23,592 nucleotides of DNA from Actinomycetota bacterium (GTDB lineage: Bacteria > Actinomycetota > Actinomycetes > UBA12327): contig JAPLBW010000030.1 of NCBI GenBank assembly GCA_026392555.1, positions 1 to 23,592 on the forward strand. Direction: 5' to 3'. The translations under genes and the position numbers were made by a program. This document shows, in pieces, positions 14,501-21,953 of the stretch; positions within the stretch are counted from its first letter, which is position 1, and each line of letters starts with the position of its first letter. Below the pieces are notes generated by a model. That model ran no database searches. It saw only the letters and a list, made by a program, of their open reading frames with translations, and was not told where the DNA came from.

Positions 14501-15081
14501 AGATCACTGGACTTCTTGCTTCCACGATCGCTAACCGCGATGGCGACCACATGATTGACGGATCCGGTAAGGCCATGTTGTTCGATGGTCGTAGCGGCGA
14601 GCCCTTCAAGGCTCCGATCTCCGTTGGTTACATCTACATCTTGAAGCTGCTCCACTTGGTTGACGACAAGATTCACGCTCGTTCAACCGGCCCGTACTCC
14701 ATGATCACGCAGCAGCCGCTGGGTGGTAAGGCACAGTTCGGTGGTCAGCGCTTTGGTGAGATGGAAGTGTGGGCGCTTGAGGCCTACGGAGCTGCTTACG
14801 CACTTCAGGAACTTCTCACGATCAAGTCCGACGACGTCCTTGGACGCGTCAAGGTTTACGAAGCCATCGTCAAGGGCGAAAACATTCCAGAACCTGGCAT
14901 CCCTGAGTCATTCAAGGTGTTGGTCAAGGAAATGCAGTCGCTCGCACTCAATGTCGAGGTGCTGTCCAGCGACGGACAGTCCATCGAGATGCGTGACACA
15001 GACGACGACGTCTTCCGTGCAGCCGAAGAACTCGGCATTGACCTTTCCCGTCGCGAGCCCAGCAGCGTCGAGGAGGTGTAA
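11596..15081 (+). CDS. rpoB: DNA-directed RNA polymerase subunit beta
   Basis: RpoB forms one pincer of RNA polymerase and part of the active centre. I choose the TTG at 11596 because GGAAGGAT lies just upstream and it yields 1161 residues beginning (M)AASR. An in-frame GTG at 11548 would add 16 residues but has a poor ribosome site. With this start the rifampicin region reads SQLSQFMDQTNPLSGLTHKRRLSALG, with D427, H437 and S442. Those are the Streptomyces coelicolor numbers as I recall them, equal to E. coli D516, H526 and S531, all wild type. Other landmarks are PIETPEGPNIGLIGSL and, near the C-terminus, GGKAQFGGQRFGEMEVWALEAYGA. The frame is intact throughout. rpoC follows after 54 bases. 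Confidence 0.97.
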   Translation: MAASRTSSSHVPGPNRISFAKIREPLEVPNLLSLQVDSFDSLLGNDLWRARVTDAIASGRTDIPVKSGLAEIFEEISPIEDFQGTMSLAFSDPEFYEPKYTVEECKEKDLTFAAPLFVTAEFTNNETGEIKSQTVFMGDFPLMTDKGTFVINGTERVVVSQLVRSPGCYFEKSIDKVTDKDTFVAKIIPSRGAWLEFEIDKKDLVSVRVDRKRKQPVTILLKALGWSNEQILEEFGQFESMRLTLEKDHIEAEGPRTQQENALLDIYRKLRPGEPPTIEAAQNLIDNFYFNEKRYDLAKVGRFKVNKKLGLDHPLTQKVLTVEDVVSVIKYIVRLHAGETEMDAPTGPVRVETDDIDHFGNRRLRTVGELIQNQVRTGLARMERVVRERMTTQDVEAITPQTLINIRPVVASIKEFFGTSQLSQFMDQTNPLSGLTHKRRLSALGPGGLSRERAGFEVRDVHPSHYGRMCPIETPEGPNIGLIGSLSTFARVNEFGFIETPYRKVKKGKVTDQIDYLTADEEDLHVIAQANAPLDASSSFSEDRVLVRRKGGEVEYIEPNDVDYMDVSPRQMVSVATAMIPFLEHDDANRALMGSNMMRQSVPLLRAEAPLVGTGMEYRAAKDAGDVVVATSSGVVAEVSADHVEVANDDATYTTYKLAKFRRSNQGTSYNQKVIVSEGDRIESGQVIADGPCTENGEMALGKNLLVAFMPWEGHNYEDAIILNQRLVQDDVLSSIHIEEYEIDARDTKLGPEEITRDIPNVSEEILKDLDDRGIIRVGAEVVPGDVLVGKVTPKGETELTPEERLLRAIFGEKAREVRDTSLKVPHGESGKIIDIRVFDHENGDELPPGVNQLVRVYIAQKRKIQDGDKLAGRHGNKGVISKILPAEDMPFLADGTPVDIVLNPLGVPGRMNVGQVLETHLGWVAKTGWKVEASEGEWQNRLAEIGAAEGAPGTNVATPVFDGAREEEITGLLASTIANRDGDHMIDGSGKAMLFDGRSGEPFKAPISVGYIYILKLLHLVDDKIHARSTGPYSMITQQPLGGKAQFGGQRFGEMEVWALEAYGAAYALQELLTIKSDDVLGRVKVYEAIVKGENIPEPGIPESFKVLVKEMQSLALNVEVLSSDGQSIEMRDTDDDVFRAAEELGIDLSRREPSSVEEV

Positions 15082-15135
15082 GGCCGGCCCCGCCATCGCC
15101 TTACACCCCCAAAGACAAAAGAAAGAAGGATCCAC

Positions 15136-18100
15136 GTGCTTGACGTCAACTTCTTCGACGAGCTGCGCATCGGCCTAGCTACTGCCGATGACATCCGCTT
15201 GTGGTCCCATGGCGAAGTTAAGAAGCCTGAGACCATCAACTACCGCACCCTCAAGCCTGAGAAGGACGGCTTGTTCTGCGAGAAGATCTTCGGACCTACT
15301 CGCGACTGGGAGTGCTACTGCGGTAAGTACAAGCGAGTGCGCTTCAAGGGCATCATCTGTGAGCGTTGCGGTGTTGAAGTCACGCGCGCCAAGGTTCGTC
15401 GCGAGCGCATGGGTCACATTGAACTTGCCGCTCCGGTAACTCACATCTGGTACTTCAAGGGTGTTCCGTCGCGTTTGGGTTACCTCCTTGACCTTGCTCC
15501 TAAGGACTTGGAAAAGGTCATCTACTTCGCCGCTTACATGATCACCAGTGTGGACGAAGACGCTCGTCACGAGGACCTTCCTAATCACGAGAAGAAGATC
15601 GCACTCGAGAAGGAAAAGATCGCCAAGCAGCGCGATGTCGACATCAACGAGCGTTCCAAGAAGCTCGAATCCGACCTTGCTGAGTTGGAAGCCGAAGGTG
15701 CCAAGGCCGATGTTCGCCGCAAGGTGCGCGAAGGTGCTGAGCGCGAGATGGCTGCGGTTCGCCGTCGTGCCGACAACGAGATTGACCGTATTGATCGCGT
15801 TTTTGACCGCTTCAAGACTTTGAAGGTTCAAGACCTCGAAGGCGACGAAATGTTGTATCGCGAAATGCGCGATCGCTTTGGTCGTTACTTCGAAGGTGGC
15901 ATGGGTGCTGCTGCCATTCAGCGTCGCCTCGAAACCTTTGACCTGGAAGCCGAATCTGAGAAGCTCCGCGACATCGTGCAGAACGGCAAGGGACAGAAGA
16001 AGACCCGTGCCCTCAAGCGCCTCAAGGTCGTTACCGCATTCTTAACCACGACCAACAGCCCGGCAGGAATGGTCTTGGACTGTGTTCCTGTCATCCCGCC
16101 GGACCTGCGCCCGATGGTGCAGCTTGATGGTGGACGTTTTGCCACCTCTGACCTGAACGATCTTTACCGTCGTGTGATCAACCGCAACAACCGTTTGAAG
16201 CGTCTGCTTGACCTCGGCGCCCCCGAGATCATCGTGAACAACGAAAAGCGCATGCTGCAAGAAGCGGTTGACGCGTTGTTCGACAACGGTCGTCGTGGCC
16301 GTCCGGTCACTGGACCTGGCAACCGCCCGCTGAAGTCGCTCTCCGACATGCTCAAGGGCAAGCAGGGTCGGTTCCGTCAGAACCTGCTCGGAAAGCGCGT
16401 GGACTACTCGGGCCGTTCGGTCATCGTGGTTGGTCCCCAGCTCAAGCTGCACCAGTGTGGTCTGCCCAAGCAGATGGCGTTGGAACTGTTCAAGCCGTTC
16501 GTGATGAAGCGCTTGGTTGACCTCAACCACGCCCAGAACATCAAGAGCGCCAAGCGCATGGTTGAGCGTGCACGTCCGGTCGTGTGGGACGTTCTCGAAG
16601 AGATCATCGCTGAGCACCCAGTGCTGTTGAACCGTGCACCTACGCCGCATTCACCCCTTGGTCTGTACTGCGTTCAACGCCGACTTCGACGGTGACCAGA
16701 TGGCGGTGCACCTTCCGTTGTCAGCTGAGGCTCAGGCCGAAGCGCGCATCTTGATGCTGTCAAGCAACAACATTTTGTCGCCGGCTAACGGTCGTCCGAT
16801 TACCTCACCAACGCAGGACATGGTGCTGGGCATCTACTTCCTTACCGGTGAAAAGGAGAACGCTCCTGGTACCGGTCGTGCCTTCAGCACCGTGTCGGAA
16901 GCCGTCATGGCCTACGACCGCGGCGACCTTGACCTCCAAGCACGCGTGCACATCCGCTTTGATGACGCTGTTCCTGCCGTGGGAGCAACCGCTCCTGAGG
17001 GCTGGGAGCCTGGTCAGCCATTGCGCATTGAGACCACGCTTGGTCGCGCCTTGTTCAACGAAACCCTTCCGGCCGACTTCCCTTACTTCGATGGCGTGGT
17101 CGACAAGAAGAAGCTCGGCGCCATTGTCAACGAGCTGTGTGAGCGCTACGCCAAGTCACAGGTTGCTGCGACCTTGGATGCACTCAAGAGCATCGGCTTC
17201 CACTGGGCTACCCGCTCGGGCGTCACCATTTCGATTGACGACGTGGTTGCTCCTACGGCCAAGGCCGGCATTTTGGAAGCGCACGAAGTCGAAGCCGACA
17301 AGGTCGAAAAGCAGTACTCCCGCGGTTTGATCAGTGACGATGAGCGCCGTCAGGAACTCATTGAAATCTGGACGCGTGCCACCAACGAAGTCTCGAACGC
17401 CATGGAAGAAAACTTCAAGCGTTCGGCCACCAACCCGGTGTGGATGATGGTCAACTCTGGCGCCCGCGGAAACATGATGCAGGTTCGCCAGATCGCCGGT
17501 ATGCGTGGACTGGTGGCTAACCCCAAGGGTGAAATCATCCCGCGTCCGATTCAGGCCAACTTCCGTGAAGGCCTGTCGGTGTTGGAGTACTTCATCTCCA
17601 CGCACGGTGCTCGTAAGGGCCTAGCTGACACCGCGTTGCGTACGGCTGACTCCGGTTACCTGACGCGTCGTTTGGTCGACGTTTCACAAGATGTGATCGT
17701 TCGCGACGATGACTGTGGTTCAGAGCGCGGCCTGAAGTTGCCTATTGCTGAAGTCGGCAAGGATGGCGTCCTTCGCGAGGTCGAGAACCTGGAATCGTCA
17801 GTCGTTGGCCGTTGGTTGGCCGAAGATGTCAAGATCAAGAGCACCACGTTGGCCAAGGCCGGCGAGGACCTGTCCGCACCGTTGCTGGCCGAGTTGGTTG
17901 CCAAGGGCGTGACCGAGGTCCGTGCTCGTTCGGTGCTGACCTGTGAAGCCGAAATTGGCATCTGTGCACGTTGCTACGGCCGTTCGTTGGCTACTGGCAA
18001 GTTGGTGGACGTGGGTGAAGCCGTCGGCATCATCGCTGCTCAGTCCATTGGTGAGCCCGGTACCCAGCTGACGATGCGTACCTTCCACACCGGTGGTGTG

Positions 18101-18952
18101 GCTGGTGATGACATCACGCACGGTTTGCCTCGAGTAGTGGAGCTGTTTGAAGCCCGCACCCCTCGTGGTGTGGCACCCATCAGCGAAGTCGCTGGCCGAG
18201 TGCGAATCGAAGAACTCGAGCGCACCCGCAAGATCACGATCGTTCCTGACGATGGATCGGAAGAGATCGAGCACATCACCTCGCGCCGTACCCGCCTCTT
18301 GGTCGCCGATGGCGCGCACGTGGATGTTGGTGAACTGCTTATCCTTGGCGCCAAGGACCCCAAGCAGGTTCTGCGTATTCAAGGTATGCGTGAAGTTCAA
18401 CTCCACTTGGCCGCCGAAGTGCAAGAGGTGTACCGCTCACAGGGTGTATCGATTCACGACAAGCACATTGAAGTCATCGTGCGTCAAATGCTGCGTCGTA
18501 TCACGATCATCGAGGGTGGCAGCACCGAATACCTACCTGGTGAACTCGTTGAGCGCGCTGCCTTTGAGCGTGTCAACCGTGCCGTGGTTGCTGACGGCGG
18601 AACTCCTGCCTCGGGTCGTCCCGAGCTCATGGGTATCACCAAGGCATCACTGGCCACCGAATCATGGTTGTCAGCGGCTTCCTTCCAGGAGACCACGCGC
18701 GTGCTCACCGACGCGGCGATCAACGCCAAGTCTGACCCGCTGGTTGGTCTGAAGGAAAACGTGATCTTGGGCAAGCTGATCCCAGCTGGCACCGGATTGC
18801 AGCGTTACCGCGATGTGAAGGTCGAGCCAACTGAGGAAGCCAAGAATGCGGTCTACTCAGTGATGCAGAACTTCGCTGATTACGACTACTCGAACTTCGG
18901 TCGCGGATCAGGTGAAGCCGTGCCGCTGGATGAGTTTCAGTTTCCGCGGTAG
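15136..18952 (+). pseudogene. rpoC: DNA-directed RNA polymerase subunit beta', broken by internal deletion and frameshift
   Basis: RpoC carries the catalytic magnesium of RNA polymerase. From GTG 15136 (GAAAGAAGGA upstream), the first frame encodes the zinc ribbon (C60, C62, C75, C78), the clamp helices and FRQNLLGKRVDYSGRSVIVVGP, and reaches NRAPT at T503 (16642-16644). It then stops at 16695 after 16 unrelated residues. The second frame resumes at 16649 with IHPLVCTAFNADFDGDQMAVHLP, whose NADFDGD (16676-16696) is the metal site. It continues through ESSVVGRWL, the second zinc site CEAEIGICARC and the trigger-loop region AAQSIGEPGTQLTMRTFHTGG to 18952. Only four bases join the parts, where the family has about 20 residues, implying about 56 lost bases. 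The repaired length would be about 1290, normal for the phylum. An essential gene broken this way suggests an assembly error. Confidence 0.92.
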
Positions 18953-18955
18953 TAA

Positions 18956-19612
18956 TTAAGCGTTAATCATGATGTGGCGCGTGGTGGTGCCTTCGGCAAC
19001 TACCACGCGCTCCGTCATGTCTGGGCTAAACAGTCCGTGATCGATCACCCCAGGAGTGGCCGATAGTCGAGTGGCCACAGAAGCCGGGTCATCGAGCGAC
19101 CCGAGCCAGTCGGCGATGACGCCGCCATCAGGACTGCGGGGTACATCGCGTAAGGACACCGTTCCCAAAGCCCGCAAGGTAGCCGCCAAGCCGTAGTCCA
19201 AGAGTTCCAACGGCAATGGAGCAGCGAGCGCAGGAACGAGTTTTTCGCTGGACACGATCACGATGAATCGGTCGGCCGCTGCCGCCACACACTTTTCCCG
19301 CGTGTGAGCGCCGCCGCCCCCCTTGATGATCCAGCCAGCTGGATCAACTTGGTCAGCTCCATCAATGGCCATGTCCAGATGAGCGACTCCATCGAGGCCG
19401 GCGAAAGAAGAAACGTTCAGCCCCAGCTCGCGAGCAATCTTTTCGGTTTGAGGTGATGTGGAAACGCACTCCACATCAATGGCGCGATCCGCCAAGGCTT
19501 GAAGCAAGAACGCGACCGTGGATCCGGTGCCTAATCCCAGTTTCATGCCGCTTTCGACCAGCGCGGCAGCGGCTACGGCAGCAGCCTGCTTTTCAATGTC
19601 GGATGGGTTCAT
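18956..19612 (-). CDS. rpiA: Ribose-5-phosphate isomerase A
   Basis: A 218-residue enzyme that interconverts ribose 5-phosphate and ribulose 5-phosphate in the non-oxidative pentose phosphate pathway. Motifs are GLGTGST (26-32), DGADQVD (84-90) and KGGGGAHTREK (97-107), with D84, K97 and catalytic E106. The usual leucine of GGGGALTREK is a histidine here. I use the ATG at 19612, preceded by AAGGA. The open frame extends 32 codons further, but that part is unlike the family and would intrude on the tal promoter. It is divergent from tal, which acts in the same pathway, with 85 bases between. Its stop is three bases from the rpoC stop, leaving no room for a terminator. Confidence 0.94.
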   Translation of the reverse strand: MNPSDIEKQAAAVAAAALVESGMKLGLGTGSTVAFLLQALADRAIDVECVSTSPQTEKIARELGLNVSSFAGLDGVAHLDMAIDGADQVDPAGWIIKGGGGAHTREKCVAAAADRFIVIVSSEKLVPALAAPLPLELLDYGLAATLRALGTVSLRDVPRSPDGGVIADWLGSLDDPASVATRLSATPGVIDHGLFSPDMTERVVVAEGTTTRHIMINA

Positions 19613-19684
19613 CGGAGTCCTTGGCGCGAGTGGGCAGGTGGGTTGATCGTACTGAGGCCTGCACCAAGATCCCCGACTCATCGG

Positions 19685-19690
19685 TAGCCT
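19685..19690 (+). promoter_or_regulatory. Candidate -10 element for a leaderless tal transcript
   Basis: TAGCCT ends seven bases before the tal ATG at 19698, the distance at which transcription would begin at or next to the start codon. The same hexamer occurs at the tRNA-Thr promoter candidate. No good ribosome binding site precedes the ATG, which fits a leaderless mRNA, common in actinobacteria. No convincing -35 is seen. Confidence 0.35.
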
Positions 19691-19697
19691 GTCGGAC

Positions 19698-20756
19698 ATG
19701 CGCCCCACTCAATCCCTGCAGAACGCCGGTCAAAGTATTTGGCTTGACAACATCACGCGAGGAATGCTGGGTTCGGGTGAGCTGCAGCGCTACGTGGATG
19801 AGTTGTCAGTTACGGGGTTGACGTCCAACCCTTCCATTTTCCAAAAAGCCTTTACCGAAACTTCTGATTACCAGACAGCCATTGCCGCTGCCGAAACGTC
19901 ATCGCCAGAAGAGTTGTTCATGCAGCTAGCCATCGAAGATCTGCAAGCAGCCGCGGATGTGTTTGCCGATGTGCACGCACGCACCGACGGAGTCGATGGA
20001 TGGGTCTCGCTGGAAGTTTCGCCGTTGTTGGCCTATGACGCGCAGAGCACGATTGAGGCAGCAGTTGAGGTGCACCAGCGGTTGGCTCGCCCCAATGTCT
20101 TCATCAAGATTCCCGGTACGCCACAAGGGCTTCCAGCGGTAGAGGAAGCAATCTACCGGGGCATTCCGGTCAACGTCACGTTGTTGTTTTCGCTACAGCA
20201 GTACCTCGATTGCGCGGCTGCTTATCAACGCGGCATCATGCGCCGAATCGCTGCTGGCTTGAATGCCGACGTGGCATCGGTTGCTTCGGTGTTCATCTCG
20301 AGGTGGGATGCAGCAGTGGTTAGTCGAGTGCCAGCCGAACTCACAGGAAAGTTGGCTTTGGCTGTGGGGGAGAGAGTGCACCACGCGTACGTCCAGATGC
20401 TCAACGACACAACGCAACAGACCATCGCCACCGCTGGCGGTCGGCCGCAACGTCTGCTCTTTGCCAGCACATCCACGAAGGACCCCTCGGCATCGGACAC
20501 CTTGTACGTCGAAGGGCTGATTGCCGCCAACACGATCAACACCATGCCGGCCGCCACGCTCCAGGCTTTTGCCGATCACGGCCGGGTGGGGCACATCCTC
20601 GATGGATCAGGCGGTACCAGCCAGGCGGTCTTGGCGGCCTTTGCTGAGTCCGGGATTGACGTGCCTGGGCTGGGAGTTGAGCTACAGGAGCAAGGCGCCC
20701 AGGCCTTCGTTCAGGCGTGGCAAGGCCTCATGGCCGTCCTCGACCCTGGGCAATAG
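19698..20756 (+). CDS. tal: Transaldolase
   Basis: A 352-residue transaldolase of the actinobacterial type. It transfers a dihydroxyacetone unit from sedoheptulose 7-phosphate to glyceraldehyde 3-phosphate in the pentose phosphate pathway. The start region SIWLDNITRG contains catalytic D17. LTSNPSIFQKA (41-51) is the family signature. The Schiff-base lysine is K137 in VFIKIPGT. NVTLLFSLQQY (159-169) and SVFISRWD (197-204) line the barrel, and LLFASTSTKDP is near 253-263. The length is slightly shorter than many actinobacterial homologs, but all core motifs are present. It is divergent from rpiA, which makes this a pentose phosphate pair between rpoC and rpsL. Confidence 0.94.
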   Translation: MRPTQSLQNAGQSIWLDNITRGMLGSGELQRYVDELSVTGLTSNPSIFQKAFTETSDYQTAIAAAETSSPEELFMQLAIEDLQAAADVFADVHARTDGVDGWVSLEVSPLLAYDAQSTIEAAVEVHQRLARPNVFIKIPGTPQGLPAVEEAIYRGIPVNVTLLFSLQQYLDCAAAYQRGIMRRIAAGLNADVASVASVFISRWDAAVVSRVPAELTGKLALAVGERVHHAYVQMLNDTTQQTIATAGGRPQRLLFASTSTKDPSASDTLYVEGLIAANTINTMPAATLQAFADHGRVGHILDGSGGTSQAVLAAFAESGIDVPGLGVELQEQGAQAFVQAWQGLMAVLDPGQ

Positions 20757-21055
20757 ACCCCCCGCCTCGGACCCCGTAAAGTGCACTCCGGTACAGTTCA
20801 CCGCCGTGCCCGAGATGCCTCGGGACCGCTGATGTGAAAGTGCCCTTTTTAGGGTTTGGTCGCATCGGAATTGCAAGTCAGCAGCGACGTGGGCTTCCCC
20901 GCAACCCGTCTGATTCGCGATACCTCTCCTGTGTTGTGGATGAGTTGGTGTGCGTTCGCGCATTCCGACACACCCGACCGCGTGGGCCGGAGTGAACGAG
21001 GCAACGCAAGCACACCGAACACCAAGTGCAGCACTTCACGAAAAGGACAACATCG
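20757..21055. other. Gene-free stretch between tal and rpsL
   Basis: No convincing gene is present on either strand. CCCGAG (20809-20814) and CTCGGG (20819-20824) form a perfect 6-bp stem around ATGC, and CCCTTTTTAGGG (20843-20854) can form a small stem. The first may help end tal transcription, though no T run follows immediately. The rpsL promoter should lie here, but I see no hexamer pair I would defend. AAAAGGAC near 21040-21047 is the rpsL ribosome binding site. Confidence 0.5.
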
Positions 21056-21430
21056 GTGCCAACGATCCAACAGCTAGTCCGCAAGGGCCGGCAGGACAAG
21101 GTCTCAAAGACCAAAACACCCGCGCTTAAGGGCAGCCCTCAGCGTCGTGGTGTGTGCACCCGCGTCTACACGACGACTCCTAAGAAGCCGAACTCCGCGT
21201 TGCGCAAGGTCGCGCGCGTGCGTTTGTCCAGTGGAGTTGAAGTCACTGCCTACATTCCTGGTGTTGGTCACAACTTGCAAGAACACTCCATCGTGTTGGT
21301 TCGTGGTGGCCGTGTGAAGGACCTTCCTGGTGTCCGCTACAAGGTTGTGCGTGGATCACTCGACACCCAAGGTGTGAAGAACCGTAAGCAAGCGCGTAGT
21401 CGCTACGGCGCGAAGAAGGAGAAGGGCTAA
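21056..21430 (+). CDS. rpsL: 30S ribosomal protein S12
   Basis: A 124-residue S12, located at the decoding centre of the small subunit. The GTG at 21056 gives the canonical PTIQQLVRKGR start; an ATG 30 bases upstream would add a non-homologous stretch. AAAAGGAC lies upstream. K43 (TTPKKPNSALRK) and K88 (GGRVKDLPGVRYK), where streptomycin-resistance changes occur, are both wild type, and D89, the residue methylthiolated in some bacteria, is present. Its stop shares one base with the rpsG start (TAATG), and it begins the str operon rpsL-rpsG-fusA. Confidence 0.98.
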   Translation: MPTIQQLVRKGRQDKVSKTKTPALKGSPQRRGVCTRVYTTTPKKPNSALRKVARVRLSSGVEVTAYIPGVGHNLQEHSIVLVRGGRVKDLPGVRYKVVRGSLDTQGVKNRKQARSRYGAKKEKG

Positions 21431-21900
21431 TGCCACGTAAGGGTCCAGCTCCCAAGCGCCCCATCATCATCGACCCCGTATTCCAGTCAACGCTGGTTAC
21501 GCAGTTGGTCAACAAGATTTTGCTCGATGGCAAGAAGTCAACCGCTGAAGCCATTGTGTACGGCGCCCTTGACGGTTGCCGCGAAAAGACTGGTACTGAC
21601 CCGGTTGTGACGCTGAAGCGTGCCCTTGACAACGTCAAGCCCACCTTGGAAGTGCGTAGCCGTCGTGTCGGTGGCGCCACCTACCAGGTTCCGGTTGAAG
21701 TCAAGGCCGGTCGCAGCACCACCCTTGCCCTTCGTTGGTTGATCAGCTACTCACGTGCACGTCGTGAGAAGACGATGACCGAACGTTTGATGAACGAAAT
21801 TCTTGACGCCAGCAATGGACTCGGCGCCAGTGTCAAGAAGCGTGAAGACACGCACAAGATGGCTGAGTCCAACAAGGCCTTTGCGCACTACCGCTGGTAA
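21430..21900 (+). CDS. rpsG: 30S ribosomal protein S7
   Basis: A 156-residue S7, a primary 16S rRNA binder that nucleates assembly of the 30S head and contacts E-site tRNA. It starts MPRKGPAPKRPIIIDPVFQS and shows LVNKILLDGKKSTAE, VRSRRVGGATYQVPVEV and the C-terminal ANKAFAHYRW-like end (SNKAFAHYRW). The length is standard. The ATG overlaps the rpsL stop by one base, with AAGGAG inside the end of rpsL serving as its ribosome site. fusA follows after 53 bases. Confidence 0.98.
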   Translation: MPRKGPAPKRPIIIDPVFQSTLVTQLVNKILLDGKKSTAEAIVYGALDGCREKTGTDPVVTLKRALDNVKPTLEVRSRRVGGATYQVPVEVKAGRSTTLALRWLISYSRARREKTMTERLMNEILDASNGLGASVKKREDTHKMAESNKAFAHYRW

Positions 21901-21953
21901 TTCCTTCCCCTTATCCGTTAGCTAGTTAAGAAATCAGTCAAGGAGACGAACGC

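Noticed and set aside
13798..14676. Long leftward open frame inside rpoB
   Set aside because: It is an antisense reading of strongly biased rpoB codons; there is no recognisable protein and no start context.
16634..16695. A separate second rpoC gene starting at the ATG at 16634
   Set aside because: The first residues of that frame (MHLRR) are out-of-frame reading of the NRAPT codons. The two frames are parts of one gene joined by a deletion, not a split-subunit arrangement like that of cyanobacteria.
19613..19708. N-terminal extension of rpiA starting at 19708
   Set aside because: The 32 extra residues do not resemble RpiA, would overlap the tal start, and the ATG at 19612 has an AAGGA site and a canonical length.
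21026..21055. Upstream ATG for rpsL at 21026
   Set aside because: The added residues are unlike S12. The GTG at 21056 gives the standard PTIQQLVRKGR start with AAAAGGAC upstream, and the K43/K88 numbering fits.
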